Source of the DNA: Warburgia ugandensis
Lineage: Eukaryota > Streptophyta > Magnoliopsida > Canellales > Canellaceae
Assembly: GCA_035236585.1 (NCBI GenBank)
Contig: CP141136.1
Location: forward strand, 33,750,949-33,814,948
Direction of reading: 5' to 3'
Length of the DNA stretch: 64,000 nt
The notes under the pieces were generated by a model, which saw only the letters and a list, made by a program, of their open reading frames with translations, was not told the origin of the DNA and made no database searches. The translations under genes and the position numbers were made by a program. This document shows, one piece after another, positions 13,861 through 27,060 of this stretch. Position 1 is the first letter of the stretch, and each line of letters opens with the position of its first letter.

Positions 13861-15121
13861 CCCAAAGTGGACAATACCTTAATTATTGGAACCCCAATTA
13901 TTACAGTTGGTATCAGAGTCAGTTCCTCTCGTGGTGTGGTGGCTAGCCTAACATGGCGCTCACTTGACCCAGAGAAGATCACATGGGGACACGTGTCCCC
14001 GAAGGGGCCAAGTGGTGAAGCTTGATGGGCGGCCTAGTAAATGGATGGCGAGCTACAAGCAAGGGACTGAGAGTTAGTCCTACATCACCTAGGGAGTGGA
14101 AATTGGGCTAGTCATAAGTGTCCTTCTATCTCTAATGGTCAAGATGAATTTTTCCTTCAAGAAAGAGCAAAGCCATAAGGGTGTATGGGCATCCAAAGTG
14201 GACAATATCTTGACTGTTGGAACCTCAGCTGTCACAGTCGGTATCAGAGCCAGTTCCTCTCATGGTGTGGTGGCTAGCCACACGTGGGTGCTCGCTTGAC
14301 CCAAAGAAGGTCACGAGGGGATGCGTGTTCCCTAAGGGAAGAGGTGAAGCTTGGTGGGCAACCCAGTAAACCAGTGGCAAGCTATAGGTAAGGGATTGAG
14401 AGTTAGTCCCACAATGCCTGGGGAGTGAAAATTGGGCTAGTTATAAGGGTTCGAATATCTCTAATGGTCAAGACACGTTTTCCTTTTGGGGAAGAGCAAA
14501 GCTGTGAGGGTGTATGGGTACTCAAAGTGGACAATATCTTAACTATTGGACCCCGGCTATTACAATATAGGTGAAGCCTGGTGGGTGGCCTGATGAATCG
14601 ATGGTGAGCTACAAGTGAGGGGCTCAGAGTTAGTCCCACATCGCTTGAGGAGTGAAAATTAGGCTAGCTATAAGGGTTTGAGTATATCTAATGGTCAAGA
14701 TGCATTTGCCCTTCGGGGAAGAGCAAAGCCGTGATGGTGTATGGGCACCCAAAGCGGACAATATCTTAACCATTGGAACTCCAGCTGCACAATTGGTATC
14801 AGAGCTAGTTTCTCTCGTAGTGTGATGGCTAGCTACATGTGAGCACTTGCCTGACCCAGAGAAGGCCACGCAGGGACACATGTTCCCTAAGGGGGAAGAG
14901 GTGAAGCATGCGAGCAACCCAATGAATGGGTGGAGAGTTATACGTGAGCGATTAAGAGTCAATCTCGCATCGCCTTGAGAGTGGAAACAGGGCTACTTAT
15001 AAGGGTCTAGGTATCTCTAATGGTTAAGATGCAGTTTTTCTTCAGGGAAGAGCAAAGATGTTAGGGTATATGGGCACCCAAAGCGAACAATATCTTTACT
15101 GTTGGAACCCCGACTATTATA
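13861..15121 (+). mobile_element. Tandem TRIM array, forward orientation (one partial and four full LTRs)
   Basis: The order is a truncated LTR end (13861-13905), primer binding site TGGTATCAGAGT (13908-13919), LTR 14016-14236, site CGGTATCAGAGC (14239-14250), LTR 14345-14564, then directly LTR 14572-14791 with the internal part lost. Site TGGTATCAGAGC (14794-14805) and LTR 14902-15121 follow. Each LTR is 220-221 bp, starts TGAAGC and mostly ends ...CACA/TACA. Polypurine tracts such as GGGGGAAGAGG precede LTR starts. Open frames here (14403-14962 reverse, 14096-14299) only reflect the repeats. Confidence 0.85.
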
Positions 15122-15188
15122 GAAGGGTAGAAGGGGCATTTTGTCTTCAATAATCAATCATTATAGAAAAGCTTCCAACCTAAATAAT

Positions 15189-17813
15189 TGTGACGACCCG
15201 AGTTTTTAAATGATGCAATTTTGATAAAAAGGCGAGATCTCTTGTTTTATATGTGTGAAATGCATGAAAATCTTTTTGTTTGAAAAACAATCTTTCATAA
15301 AAACCCCGAGTGTCAAAACACATTCTCAAATTATCTAGCCATGGCAAAGTTTAAATCAATATTATTCCCAAGAAAGTGTTAATCACAGCCCCAGCTATTA
15401 GAGAGTAACTACAATCAAGTAACATTGAAAGATAAGGTAGGGGTTTACTTACTTGCACTTAGTCTGGGTGTCTTCTATCACAAGCGTTCCTTGCCCTTAA
15501 GTATTTACGTTGTGTCTGAAAATTGTTGAAGATTGGGTGAGTATATACTATACTCAGTAGGAGCCCATCACTACTAGTTTTATAATGCATGAGATGTTTT
15601 AAAATCATATGCTCTTTCAAAACATGTGCATGTCTGAATACTCAAGTTCAATATCGATATTAAAATCTATTGTCAAACTAAAATACTAACGACTTATAGG
15701 ATCACATAATCCAAAATCGAAAGTATCATATACATATATATCATAACATTATGATATGCATAAGATGCTTCATTGAATCTAACTCATGGATATCTAGTAT
15801 GGTATGGTCGACCAACCTCATATCATGCCATATGCAATGCAAATAAGTCCACAAAACCATAGGGTCCAACTATGCCCACGACCTCACCGCCATGTGGTCC
15901 CCGAGTACCTAGGGACACACCGTCATAGCCTCCACGGGGCATATGACACATCAACCCAGTGTTGTGACACCAGTGGTAGCCCCCTGTACCACATGCAGTC
16001 GACGTAGGGACATGCCCTTTTTGGGCGTGGTACCCAATCCACCTAGTAGTGGTAGAGGCTGGGAGGCCACCCCAACCTCTCGACATAGCGCCCACGAGCT
16101 TATCAGCCCAAATCATAATCAGATCAAACAAGCGAAAACCTCTCTTTTTTCAAAACCTGTCCTCTTCAGGTCCCTCACAACTGCCTGGCCCTCGGCACTC
16201 TAGCGTCTTTTGCTAACCCTTAAGGACATGCAATTTTTGCAAGAACTTAATGCTTACAAATCATGCAATATATGCAATTGTTTACAAAACATATCTATGC
16301 ATAATGTATATGCAATTATTTAAAAAACATGTCTATGCATAAAGCATTTATCACATGCATGCTGAATTAAGCCATGCTAAACAAGTCATATACTTAACAC
16401 ATGTATTCGCAAAACAATCATAGTTCTTTTAAAAGAATCTAGTAGCGATAGAGTACCTACCTGGCTAGGTCGCGCTAACCCCTTTGTCCTTGTACGCTCT
16501 TGAACATGGTTTGGGGAATCAAGGTTAGTTTGGTCTATCCTTTATGGGTTTTAGAGTGGTTGGTCTTATTACTTAGGCATTAAGGGTCCATCCCTATTCC
16601 TATGGGTGTCCTAAGGTCCTAATTGGGCCTTGGTATCATCAATTTTCCAAAGGTCTAGCGGCCACGCGCCACCATCCTATGCTAAGGGTCATTCCCACCT
16701 TTTATTGGGCCTTGATTAGGTATTTTATAGTTTAGGTATGTCCGCGTCATCGATACGGATACAACGCCTTTTGCGGAACCTCAATCGGAGCTCTAGATCT
16801 CAAGTTATAAGCTTTTTAGTGTCACACGTACATAAGGGCCTTAAGAGTGAAAAGGCGGAATGCTAGCACTATGCGTCAGTGGCATGCGCCCACCTTTTCT
16901 TAAGGAGCAGAAAAATCCCGGATAGCTAGCATGCTGCGCGTCTGTGGCATGCGCCTCAGCGAGCGTGTCTACAGACGCATCGGGTTTCTCGCCCGTTTTT
17001 CCCTTTTGTGGGGGCATCCCCGGATGCGCCCGTTTGGTTCTCTCAGACGCGGTCGACGCGTCTCGTCCAAGTGGGACATTCTGGTCGTTTGGGGGACCGA
17101 GGCGTCCTCAGGACACCCTGATTCGACCTTGTCGAACCTGTGCAGCCCAGGGAACGTCCCTGGGTCCTTGGTGACTCTCCAGGGCTCTATTTTGCATGAT
17201 TTTTTATGCAAAAACTGAGGGAAACTGAGCCTAGGACTACTGTGAAGACAGGTTTTGAGGGATCTTGAGCATACCTGGCTCGTTGCTGGGTTTTTCTCCT
17301 CGTTTTCCCTCTAGGTTGCTTCTCCAAAATGGGTTTTCCTTAAGCTTTTGGGCTACCATTAGAGGTGCCCAAGAGCTCTATTTATAGAGCTATAAGAGGG
17401 TTCTTGAGGGGGCTCTCACCGCCCTTGAATAGCAGTGGAGAAACCTCTAGAATGTCGGTGATTTCTCCACCAATCACCAACGTTCTAGAACCCTCTAGGG
17501 AGTTGAAGATGGAGAGTGCCCATATCAAAACGGGCCCCTGTGTTTTGCAGGCTAAATCCGTTTTTTGTAAAAATTATATTTTTGCCCCTGAACTTCAAAG
17601 GGCCATAACTTGCTCATTTTAACTCCGTTTTAGGTGATTTTGGTCTTGTTGGATTCCTTTTTCTGAGACGCACCTAATGATACCATTTTTAGGATCAAAT
17701 TTCTGGGTTCAGTCAAGGTGAATAGTGAAATGACTAAAATGCCCTTATCTTCAAAAACTGAACTTTTTATTGCTAACTTGGGATTTTAATATTACAAAAT
17801 TGGAGTCATTACA
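15189..17813 (+). mobile_element. Solo LTR, 2625 bp, target duplication ATAAT (Ty3/gypsy-like family)
   Basis: The element starts TGTGACGACCCGAG and ends GGAGTCATTACA, so it has TG...CA ends. It is flanked by perfect 5-bp repeats ATAAT at 15184-15188 and 17814-17818. It shares start, end and internal landmarks with the 30516-33442 copy, such as GGGTGAGTATATACTATACT, the GTAGCCCCCTGTACCACATG block near 15979, CGATAGAGTACCTACCT and AACTCCGTTTTAGGTGATTT. No primer binding site, gag or pol sequence is inside. Short open frames at 15804-16203 and 16931-17218 are not conserved proteins. The Tekay/Del chromovirus assignment is inference from the LTR style. Confidence 0.88.
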
Positions 17814-17999
17814 ATAATATATTGGAACATTAACTAATTAAAATTTTCAACTTAAATAGATTAGTATTCCTTTTAGATCTGAGATTTATTTCTTACCCAA
17901 TTGAAACATATTTATAAGAAAAGAAAGATTGTGGATAGAGAAAGAGGGGCTAGTGCAGTGCAGTATGGGAAGGACATAAAGAAAGAAAGAAAGAAAAGA

Positions 18000-18112
<113 letters not shown>

Positions 18113-19191
18113 GAGATCTGACACTATAGAATGATTCAGAGAAAGCTCTTAGAAGAGGAATTAAATGACAACCAAAAAGTATGCTAAATCCTAGTAGATA
18201 TAGGCTTTTATATTTTTTTGTAAGATAGGTTCTATAAGATATGTTTTTCAATTGAAATTCTTTGAGGATGCAGTTAGTAAAGGCTAGATATAAGTTGGAT
18301 GTATTCTATACTCTTTTTGTGATTTAATTCCTCATGTTTGGTGACTGTTATTATTTATATAATAGGATGAATTGATGTGGCTAGAATCATCTTTCTCACC
18401 TAAGAAACTTAGGGCAAGATTTTCCATTTCTTAAGAGGAATCATGCCCCATCATGGACAATTATGAGATCATCAAGTAGGAGATCATCCCCATTGTTTCA
18501 AGGGTGTAGATCTACCAATGGAATGAGGAATCATGCCTAATCTATGGGCATGAATCTCTCATTAGATCAGAGATCACACCCCATCAATCCAAGGGTGTGG
18601 ATATGTTTGTAGGGTGAAAAGTCACACCCATTTTATGTTGTCCAAAGTTTATGATTATATTATTTCATATCTAATTTTGGCATGATTATGATCTAAACTG
18701 ATCAACTTTAGGGATATTGTTTTTGCTAGTTGAATATGAATTGTTTGATCACTAGAGGTATAAATTTTGGATTAACTAGGTGTTGGATTTGTTTTAGTTC
18801 CTTAGAAACTTTATTAGTGTAGAGCTAATATTTTAGTGAATGCCTAATCATAAATTTCAATCATAGGTGATAAGTTCCTGCAGTCCAAACAAGATCAAAC
18901 TTGGGAGACTTTATGTTAGATGCTAGACTTTACAATTGAATAGAATCCAAAGTTTTTAAAGTGATGGTCTAGAATTAAATTACTTCTAGTCACTCTAAGA
19001 ACTCCAAAGATATAGATGAGAAAATTCTTTCTTGTTTCCCATAAAATTTCATAGGGAAACAAAAAGCAAAATATTATTAAAAACTTAATAATTTGTAGTC
19101 AAATTTTTCTAAAATTTCTATGATTGAATGGGAGTATACTAGAGATGTGAATGGTAGAGGAATTTGTGTGAAACTTGCATTTATTGATCTG

Positions 19192-19214
19192 AATATATAT
19201 ATATATATATATAT
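19192..19214. repeat. (AT)n microsatellite
   Basis: About 11 AT units are seen directly. Confidence 0.9.
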
Positions 19215-22200
19215 TAGCATATTATGTGAATTTTAGAAGTAATCTTTGGAATCTTTTCAATAGTTTGTACTATTTTTATTATTATCATGAAATATATTCA
19301 ATAAATGATTACATTAGAGAAGATTAGGAAATTTTGATAATATTTTAGTCATGAACTTTGGATAAATGTGTGTGTAGGGGTTTATTAGTTATGTTGGGTA
19401 GAAAACTATGGTTCATGCACTATAGTTTATTTTCTTAGCTTATGTTAATCTTATTTTTAAGCTAAAATTTTTATTTAAATATAAATGAATGAGTTAGAAT
19501 AACTTTTATGATTTGCAAAAAGAAAAGATATTTAGTTTATTACATAGTTATAGTCTATAAGCAATATAATACTATATAGCATGAATTTTAATTTAATGTA
19601 TGTGTTGATTTGAAGTTGCACTTTTAGATTGAGAGTGTTTTCTTGTATGAATTTGGAATGTCTGTTATGTAAATGCATATGATAGTGTGATTGAATGATA
19701 GAATAATAGGATGTTAGTATCAGTGAAATGAAGTATGGGACAACAAATTGACTCAGTTTATCAAATAGGATCACTTAATGTCATGAAAATTTAAATAAAA
19801 TCTAGGAACAATAGTTTGATTAGGTTTATCACAGAGGACCGTTTAATGCCCCTAAACTATAAATGAAATCCAGGAATAGTAGTTTGACTTGGTTTTATTA
19901 TAAAGGTTCATAGATGCCTATGTATTATCTAGGAACCACTGGCTATCCCACTAGGATAATAATTTTGCATATATTCATCTATTGTTTTTACACGTTATTT
20001 AGAACATAATTTGATTTGATTGATTTAATATGATGATTGTGAATTGTCCTAAAATTTGACAAAAATGATGCATTAATGACTATATTATAGATATGAATAA
20101 TTATGATGATAAGAGAATAGTGAAAACATTGTTAATTATTTTATATTTATATATGATATACTTTATTTTATTTGAATAGAAAACCATATTTTCTTACACT
20201 TCTGAAATCCTAGGTTTATTAGAATACTGAGTGTAATTGTCGAGCTCTCAAGCTCACCACCTTTGATGAATATTTTTCAGGTAGTCATGTTCGAAAGGCT
20301 CTGCACATTACAAAAGTAAGAGAATCAAGGTTGGTCATCCTATGAAGTAGGAGTCTTTGATATGCATTTAGGTTATTGGGATAAACATTTGAATGTTGTT
20401 TTGAATTTGATAACTTATTTAAACTTATTTCAAATTTTGTGTATGATTCTATTACTTTCCCATTTTCAAATAATGAATGAGTGAACTATTTATATTATAT
20501 TTATTTAATAATCAAATGGGTTTTGGGTGGAAACCTAGGATAATAGATAATATGCCTGTCATTTCTTAGGAAAGGGCTCATCAAAGGAATGGTCCATGAC
20601 ACATTTCATTATCAAGTTGTAATTGATACTGGATATGATTCATAACACTCTTGGTTAAGTCTTTGTATTTGTCTTCATGCTAATAACACCAATTGAGCTC
20701 ATATAGTTTAATATCTCAAGCTAGTGTGCCTTTCAGTTCACAGATCAAGAGATTTAATGATTAGAAGTGAATTTTCCTATTCAAAATTATAGATCTCACA
20801 TATATACCATCAGACTCTTTCAAACTATATCTTGAGTAAGTCCTTACCTTAAAAAAATTTAGTTAATTTCTGCCATGTGGAGGGGCCATCTTCTATCGGT
20901 AACATTAGTTTGTGAAGAGTCCATTCTTTTACAGATGAAGAAATTTTCTTTGCTTCATTTTGACCAGTTTTTAAAGGAGTCCTTAAACTTAATGAAGGAA
21001 TTTCTTTCTACTACTTTATTTTGATTAGTTATGGAAGGAAATGAACTCTCGACAACACTAATAGTAGTTGTTTCCACAAAATTTCAGATTTCATCATTTG
21101 AAGGCTTTTTTAGTAAAGAAGGAGCCAAAAGATAAACCTATTCCTCACTATCCCATCTTAAAATATTTATAGCCAGTGAATAAGCAAAAGGTAATGCTCC
21201 TCTGAGCTAAGCATTTTCCCAACTTCTACTGATTAATCTTTTATAATTACCATTTTAGCTTCTACTGTCTAGATATGCAATTGTGTCCCAATCTCTAGAT
21301 TCACACAAATACCATTAAATAATAGCAAAGCTAGATCTTGGTACAAAAATTTGCATAAGCTCTTATCACATTATGGTCATTGTCTTTTTTAAGAGATGAA
21401 CCTCAAGTTGTTCAGTCATTATAGATGTAATCTAGTACATCTAGAATTTTTCATAACAACCTCCACTATTCTATACATCTTGAACACTTATTGTTTGTAA
21501 TCATAAAACCATGCCTTGTACACCAATATTAAGCCACAAATTTCTCTCATATTAAAATATGATCACAAATCAAATAGTAAAATGCTCAGTATTTGGTATC
21601 ATGCTTCGTTTAGTCAAGCACATCAATCTAAACAATGTTCAAATTAGAAATAAAATAAAATAAAAATCCCAAACTTCCAAAATCTTTTGATAAATTGAAA
21701 TTTTTGTTTGTATTGAAGAAGTTAACTTGAGATTATTCTCACTTTGCACTTTATTTCCTTTTACCAAAGAGTCTCACCACTAGTTCTTTATAATCCCATA
21801 AATCAACTCTATTACAAAATATTTAACTGCATATTAAGTATTAAATCCTGAAGGAATATCTTTCTCATTAAAACTACATCTAATTAATAAGCTGAGAAAC
21901 TCTATTCATTAAAAAACTAAGAAAATGAATAATTATCTCATGATCAAATCCATTTTATCACATGAATCTACATCAGGAAAATAAAATAGACCCATGTCAA
22001 CCATTTAAATAAGATTTATCTGTATCTAAATTCATCACATGAAACAAACCTATTTAATTATCTTTAAGAAAATCCAAGAAATCTAATTTTTTGAATTATC
22101 CAACATTTACCCAAAATAGCAGGAATTAAAAATTCATTTCCTCACAAATTACTATCCAAAAATCATAAAAATTTAGAGAAAAATATGTTTGTTCATGGTT

Positions 22201-23239
22201 TAAAAGCCCATATCTCAAATTTTTTCCTTTTTTCATTCTAAGCTTTACAAAGTAAGAATTCTAATTTCTTATACCCAAATTGAATGAAAATAAATTCCTT
22301 ATATTTAGTATAGAAAAATCTATTTTCTTGCAAAACATCATCATGGACTTCTATGCATTGAAAGAGATCTATATGATCTTATAAACTATCTAATATTAAT
22401 TGCTAACTTATTAGAAATAACCATGTTAAGGTTAAAGAGATTTATACATTTACCAGTTGTTAAGTTCAAAGAATCTAGCAGAAATGTAGATTCAAATTGT
22501 TCGAAATCTTCAACAAAACTAAATTCAATGAACCTTAACTAAGAGGTACACTTATAGCAACTTCTTCAAGATAGTTAAAGCCTTCCAAATTTGTGCAAGA
22601 GATATGACAACTCTATCTTTAGGATTCAACAAAGATGGGCTCAATCTCTAATGAGTCGAATTCTTTTTGAAAAATCTAAGTACCCTTTGAAAAAAAAAAA
22701 AATTGAAAACATTTTCTAAAGATAACAAGTACACACTCATTATTTTCTGAAACCACCTCTTCAAACCTAGGTGTCCCTATTAGAAAACTTCATATAAAAA
22801 TAGATATTACCATATGAGCACATACAGGACCTATTGGTCACATCCACAACCAACTAATAAATCCATAAAGTGTCATACACATAGTAATACATATGTTATC
22901 CTGTGTCTATCAATAATAAATTTTAAAATATAATGTCATATGGCAAAGTTCAACTAACTAAGGAAAACTAATATTTCTTCTTCATACTTATTTCTCTTGA
23001 ATCACTCGTCTTCTGCAATCCTCTTCCTATCCAAGCTATCTATGGCTCTATGAACCTCACCTGAAATATTGTGAGGTGAGTACAACCACTCAATGAAAAT
23101 TTTCTAAGCTAAATTTGAAAACCACAACAATTCATGTGACAAGGTAAAATCAAATGCAATAATCTAAGCAAGTATCAAATTTCCAATCCACAACAGATAA
23201 TAATAGATGATGCATACATATCAGAAGATGCTCATACAT

Positions 23240-23707
23240 ATTATAATACTTCATATTTAAAATTCCTTTTTTATGTAAATTTTACAAATATTTATGAAAT
23301 GGAATAAAATCTCTAAGAATTTTGTCTTTTTAAACTTTGGAAATTAAGAAAATTATAAACACCAAGTTGAGTGTTGAAACCTTAATTTTTGGATTCTACT
23401 CAAAAAAATATTTCAATAACATTAAGAATGCTAAAATTAGAGTTCGGATAAAAATTTGGAAATTTTACAAATGAAGGGCAATTTAATAATTTCATTAGGT
23501 GGCCCCACTTGTGGAATTTGAAATTAAAACTAATCAAACTCGTCACATTAGTACATGATGATGAATAAGTGTATGAAACAACATTATTAGAATTGAAAGA
23601 AAAAAAATTTGAAAGATGGACATTAAAGTAAATTTAAGGGAGGGACTATTTAGATATCGATGCTTCCTTCCCCACCCCCCACCCCAAGAACAAGAACAAG
23701 AAGAAGA

Positions 23708-23792
<85 letters not shown>

Positions 23793-23891
23793 ACACTTTG
23801 CCAGCCACCATCGTGTTGCCAAAGGTGAGAGAAGTAAAAACCCTATTTCTCCCCTTTCCCAACTTGGTCTCTCTCTGTTCACTCCTAATCG

Positions 23892-23989
<98 letters not shown>

Positions 23990-26900
23990 ACACTTTGCCA
24001 GCCACCATCGTGTTGCCAAAGGTGAGAGAAGTAAAAACCCTATTTCTCCCCTTTCCCAACTTGGTCTCTCTCTGTTCACTCCTAATCGATGATCAAAGCT
24101 ACTATCACATCGCCAACAAGCAAACGTTGACAAGGGATTAAGTTGGGTTAGGTAGAATTGGAGACCTAATGCCTTTAGAGGGTTCTTGAAGCTGAGAGAA
24201 GCAAAAGCCCTATGGCAATTTGGAGACCAGACCACTTGTCATTGGACAAACAATAAATTCGAGTATTTTTCAATCTTTTTATAGTGAAAAATCAATTGGA
24301 AAACAAAATGCAAGTAGGAAAAACACCTTTATTCATTGTGAATTTCATTCTTATGGCAATTGATCTTATAAATTTAAGTTGAATCAAAGGGATTTCCCCT
24401 AGTAACCATCAGTTACTACTTGAATAGGGATAGGGTGATGTTAGATTGATGATCAAATGCTGTCATTATCTTCCTTAAGCTTCATTTAGTAACAACACTA
24501 TGAGAATTCTTTAATCAGAGTACTGATCATAGAAAATCAATTGGGAAATTCATGACTCATCCTTGTGTAATTTGGATTAAAATCAATTGGGAAATTGATC
24601 TATCAACATGCACACTAATAAGTTAATGATCAGAACTCTAGCAACCTTGTCAGGGTTATAATCATTGAGTTTTGACATAGGATAACAAATCTTATCACTC
24701 GAAATTAACTGATCATGAACTAAACTAACTAATTAGACCCTTCTATGAGTTGATCATAGTCTAAATTACAAGTCTGAACCCTTGGTTTTCTAACTAGAAA
24801 TCTAGAAGGTAAATTGCATCACTTTTATTACTGATTCATGACTTTAGAACATAAATCTTACATTAGATGATGAAATTATTAAGTGATTAACCCTGAATGA
24901 TAATTAAAGCATAGGGTAAATCTTGAAAAGTTCTGATTTGCATAGACAACAACCTATAACTACGTGAATCAGTAAGATCAAGCAGTAAGTTGATGATCTA
25001 AACTATCAATCGATAAATCAATGTCTTAGATCTAAGGTTTCAGATGTTGATGAAGTATACTAATGATCTATAGGTAGAAAACTCAAATTAGTAGCCTAAA
25101 TTATTAGTATCATGAAATTCTAACTATTGATCACTAATATATCATAAATCTAACAGTTCCATGACTTTGAGATGATTTGGACCATTAGATCATAAAATAA
25201 GTTAAAATTTAACTTATGGATTGAAAATGGCATGGAAAGTTAGAACTAATGTTGAAAACATCAAATTTAGGCACTGTATATATTGGCATGCAAGTTGATT
25301 AACCTGTGGAGAGAGAACAATAGAAGTTGTAGAAAAAGGATAAATTGCCACAAGAGGTAGGTGATCTAATTGCTACCAAATTTCAAATGAGTTTCAAACT
25401 TAAAAGCTACTATAAATTGTTTTAACATGTTTTTTTATAGAGTTATATAATGATGATTGTATGACTCCTATTGAATGCATGTAATTTCTATATGCAAAAT
25501 GCTAGGTTTCAAGAGTATGCAATGATTTATAAGATGGAATGTTAGAATTGTGAACTTTGCGTTTTGACTAAACTCTTGAAATGCATACTTGTAAATGTTG
25601 TTATTAAATGGAATGTCATATGTCTTGTTTTCTACAGTTTTTATGTATTAACAATTATTTATTTGGAAATGATGTTTATAAAACTATTTATGCATGTGTA
25701 GAATGAAAAAAAATGATGTTTTCAGTTAGACATGGAATTGTGTATGAAACTTGTAAATAATGAATTCATTTATTTTAAAAACTCAAAGAATTTAAAAGGA
25801 AATTTTAAGATTGTGAAATGATGTGTAGTAGGGTATGATAATAACATATTATTTTTCAAGCTTATAAGCCTGTTGCGCTTTATGCAAGGAGTTGTACAGG
25901 TTGGCCTCCCTGCCTTTAACCACAAAAAAGGGAATATCCACTGCCCAAAGAGGCTTCTATCTAGACTAGTAATGGAGATTACTATAGGTGTTCATGATAC
26001 CCTTTCTAAATTTAATTGTAGTCCTCATGAAGATGCAATTGAGGTCCAACTAAGATATCGACCTGCACATGACACAATAATCTAGTCATGGACATAGAGG
26101 TATTATGATTATTTGTTTTTTTTTTATCTCGATGCTACAAGCATGATTGAGTGATAGCATTTGAGTTATGATTTTAGCTATATATATTAGAGTTGTGGTT
26201 ATATATATATAGACATACATGCATGCATACATACATACAGATGATGAACCATGATGGTTTTAAATGAGTACTCATGACCAATTGATATAAAATATATTGA
26301 GGTGTAGTCGTGCACAATGATGTACATCAGTTTGTGATGCCGATGACATGTTTAATCAAATACTTTTTCCATTTTTCATTAATTTACATGATCTAGAGAT
26401 TGTTATACTTGTATTGTATTCAATTGAAAAATCAATTATATGTGAATGCTTGAAATGCATTGCATGATGAAGCTATGTGAGATGACTATTTGATATGCAT
26501 AAATTTCATCTTCAAATCATGAATATTGTGTGTCTCTATTTTGTAGTATTCAGGTTATCTACTATGTATAAGTGTATACTCAACCTATTATAAACATTTT
26601 CAAATAAAAGAAAAGGCAAGGAGACAAAGTAACTACAAGAGTCAAAGACTTTGAAAAGAACTCAAAAAGTAAAAGTGAGAAAACATTGCTAATTAAAGTT
26701 ATATTTGTTTATATTGAATTTTTTTGGTTATGTAAAATTAAGGCATGGATGCCAATATGAGTTTATTTGTAACTTATAGGTGTGACTTGACAAATTCTAG
26801 AATTATATGCATGATTGTGTTTTCATCATAAATGTGAGGGAAGATTGAGTCTCCAGAATATGAAATGTTTTTGAAAATTAAGTTTGCCAAAACTTTAGTA

Positions 26901-27060
26901 GAAATGTAGAGTTCATTTCTACTGATAATTCATTAGTTTTTGAAAAGGAAAAGAACTCAACATGCATTATTTATAACTTGGTTTTCAAAATTAGGTATCC
27001 ATCCCATATTATAATTAAGTTTTTGCATTTAAAAATGCATTAAAAACTGAAGTCGTCACA
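23240..27060 (-). mobile_element. Diverged long LTR of the same family, reverse orientation, with GA microsatellites
   Basis: The right end reads in reverse TGTGACGACTTCAG...AATGCATTTTTAAATGCA, matching the family start. The block at 25870-26100 (GAGTTGTACAGGTTGGCCTC, TGCCCAAAGAGGC, GGTGTTCATGATACCC) matches the reverse copy at 12.2-12.4 kb. The 3' region at 23.40-23.50 kb has the GAGTTCGGATAAAAATTTGG equivalent. The left end is approximate and no target duplication was found. Confidence 0.55.
23711..24092. repeat. Duplicated (GA)n plus 106-bp flank, period 197 bp
   Basis: GA tracts at 23711-23789 and 23895-23986 are each followed by the same sequence of about 106 bp (from AGAACACTTTGCCAGCC to CTAATCGATGAT). 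I see no mismatch between the copies. The open frames here are repeat artefacts. Confidence 0.95.

Noticed and set aside
14630-14962. 110-codon reverse open frame and its 78-codon neighbour
   Set aside because: Both are antisense readings of TRIM LTRs and resemble each other only because the LTRs repeat.
15804-16203. Open frames shared between 15.8-16.2 kb and 31.1-31.6 kb
   Set aside because: The similarity comes from the two LTRs being homologous. Indels shift the frames relative to each other, so there is no sign of protein-level constraint.
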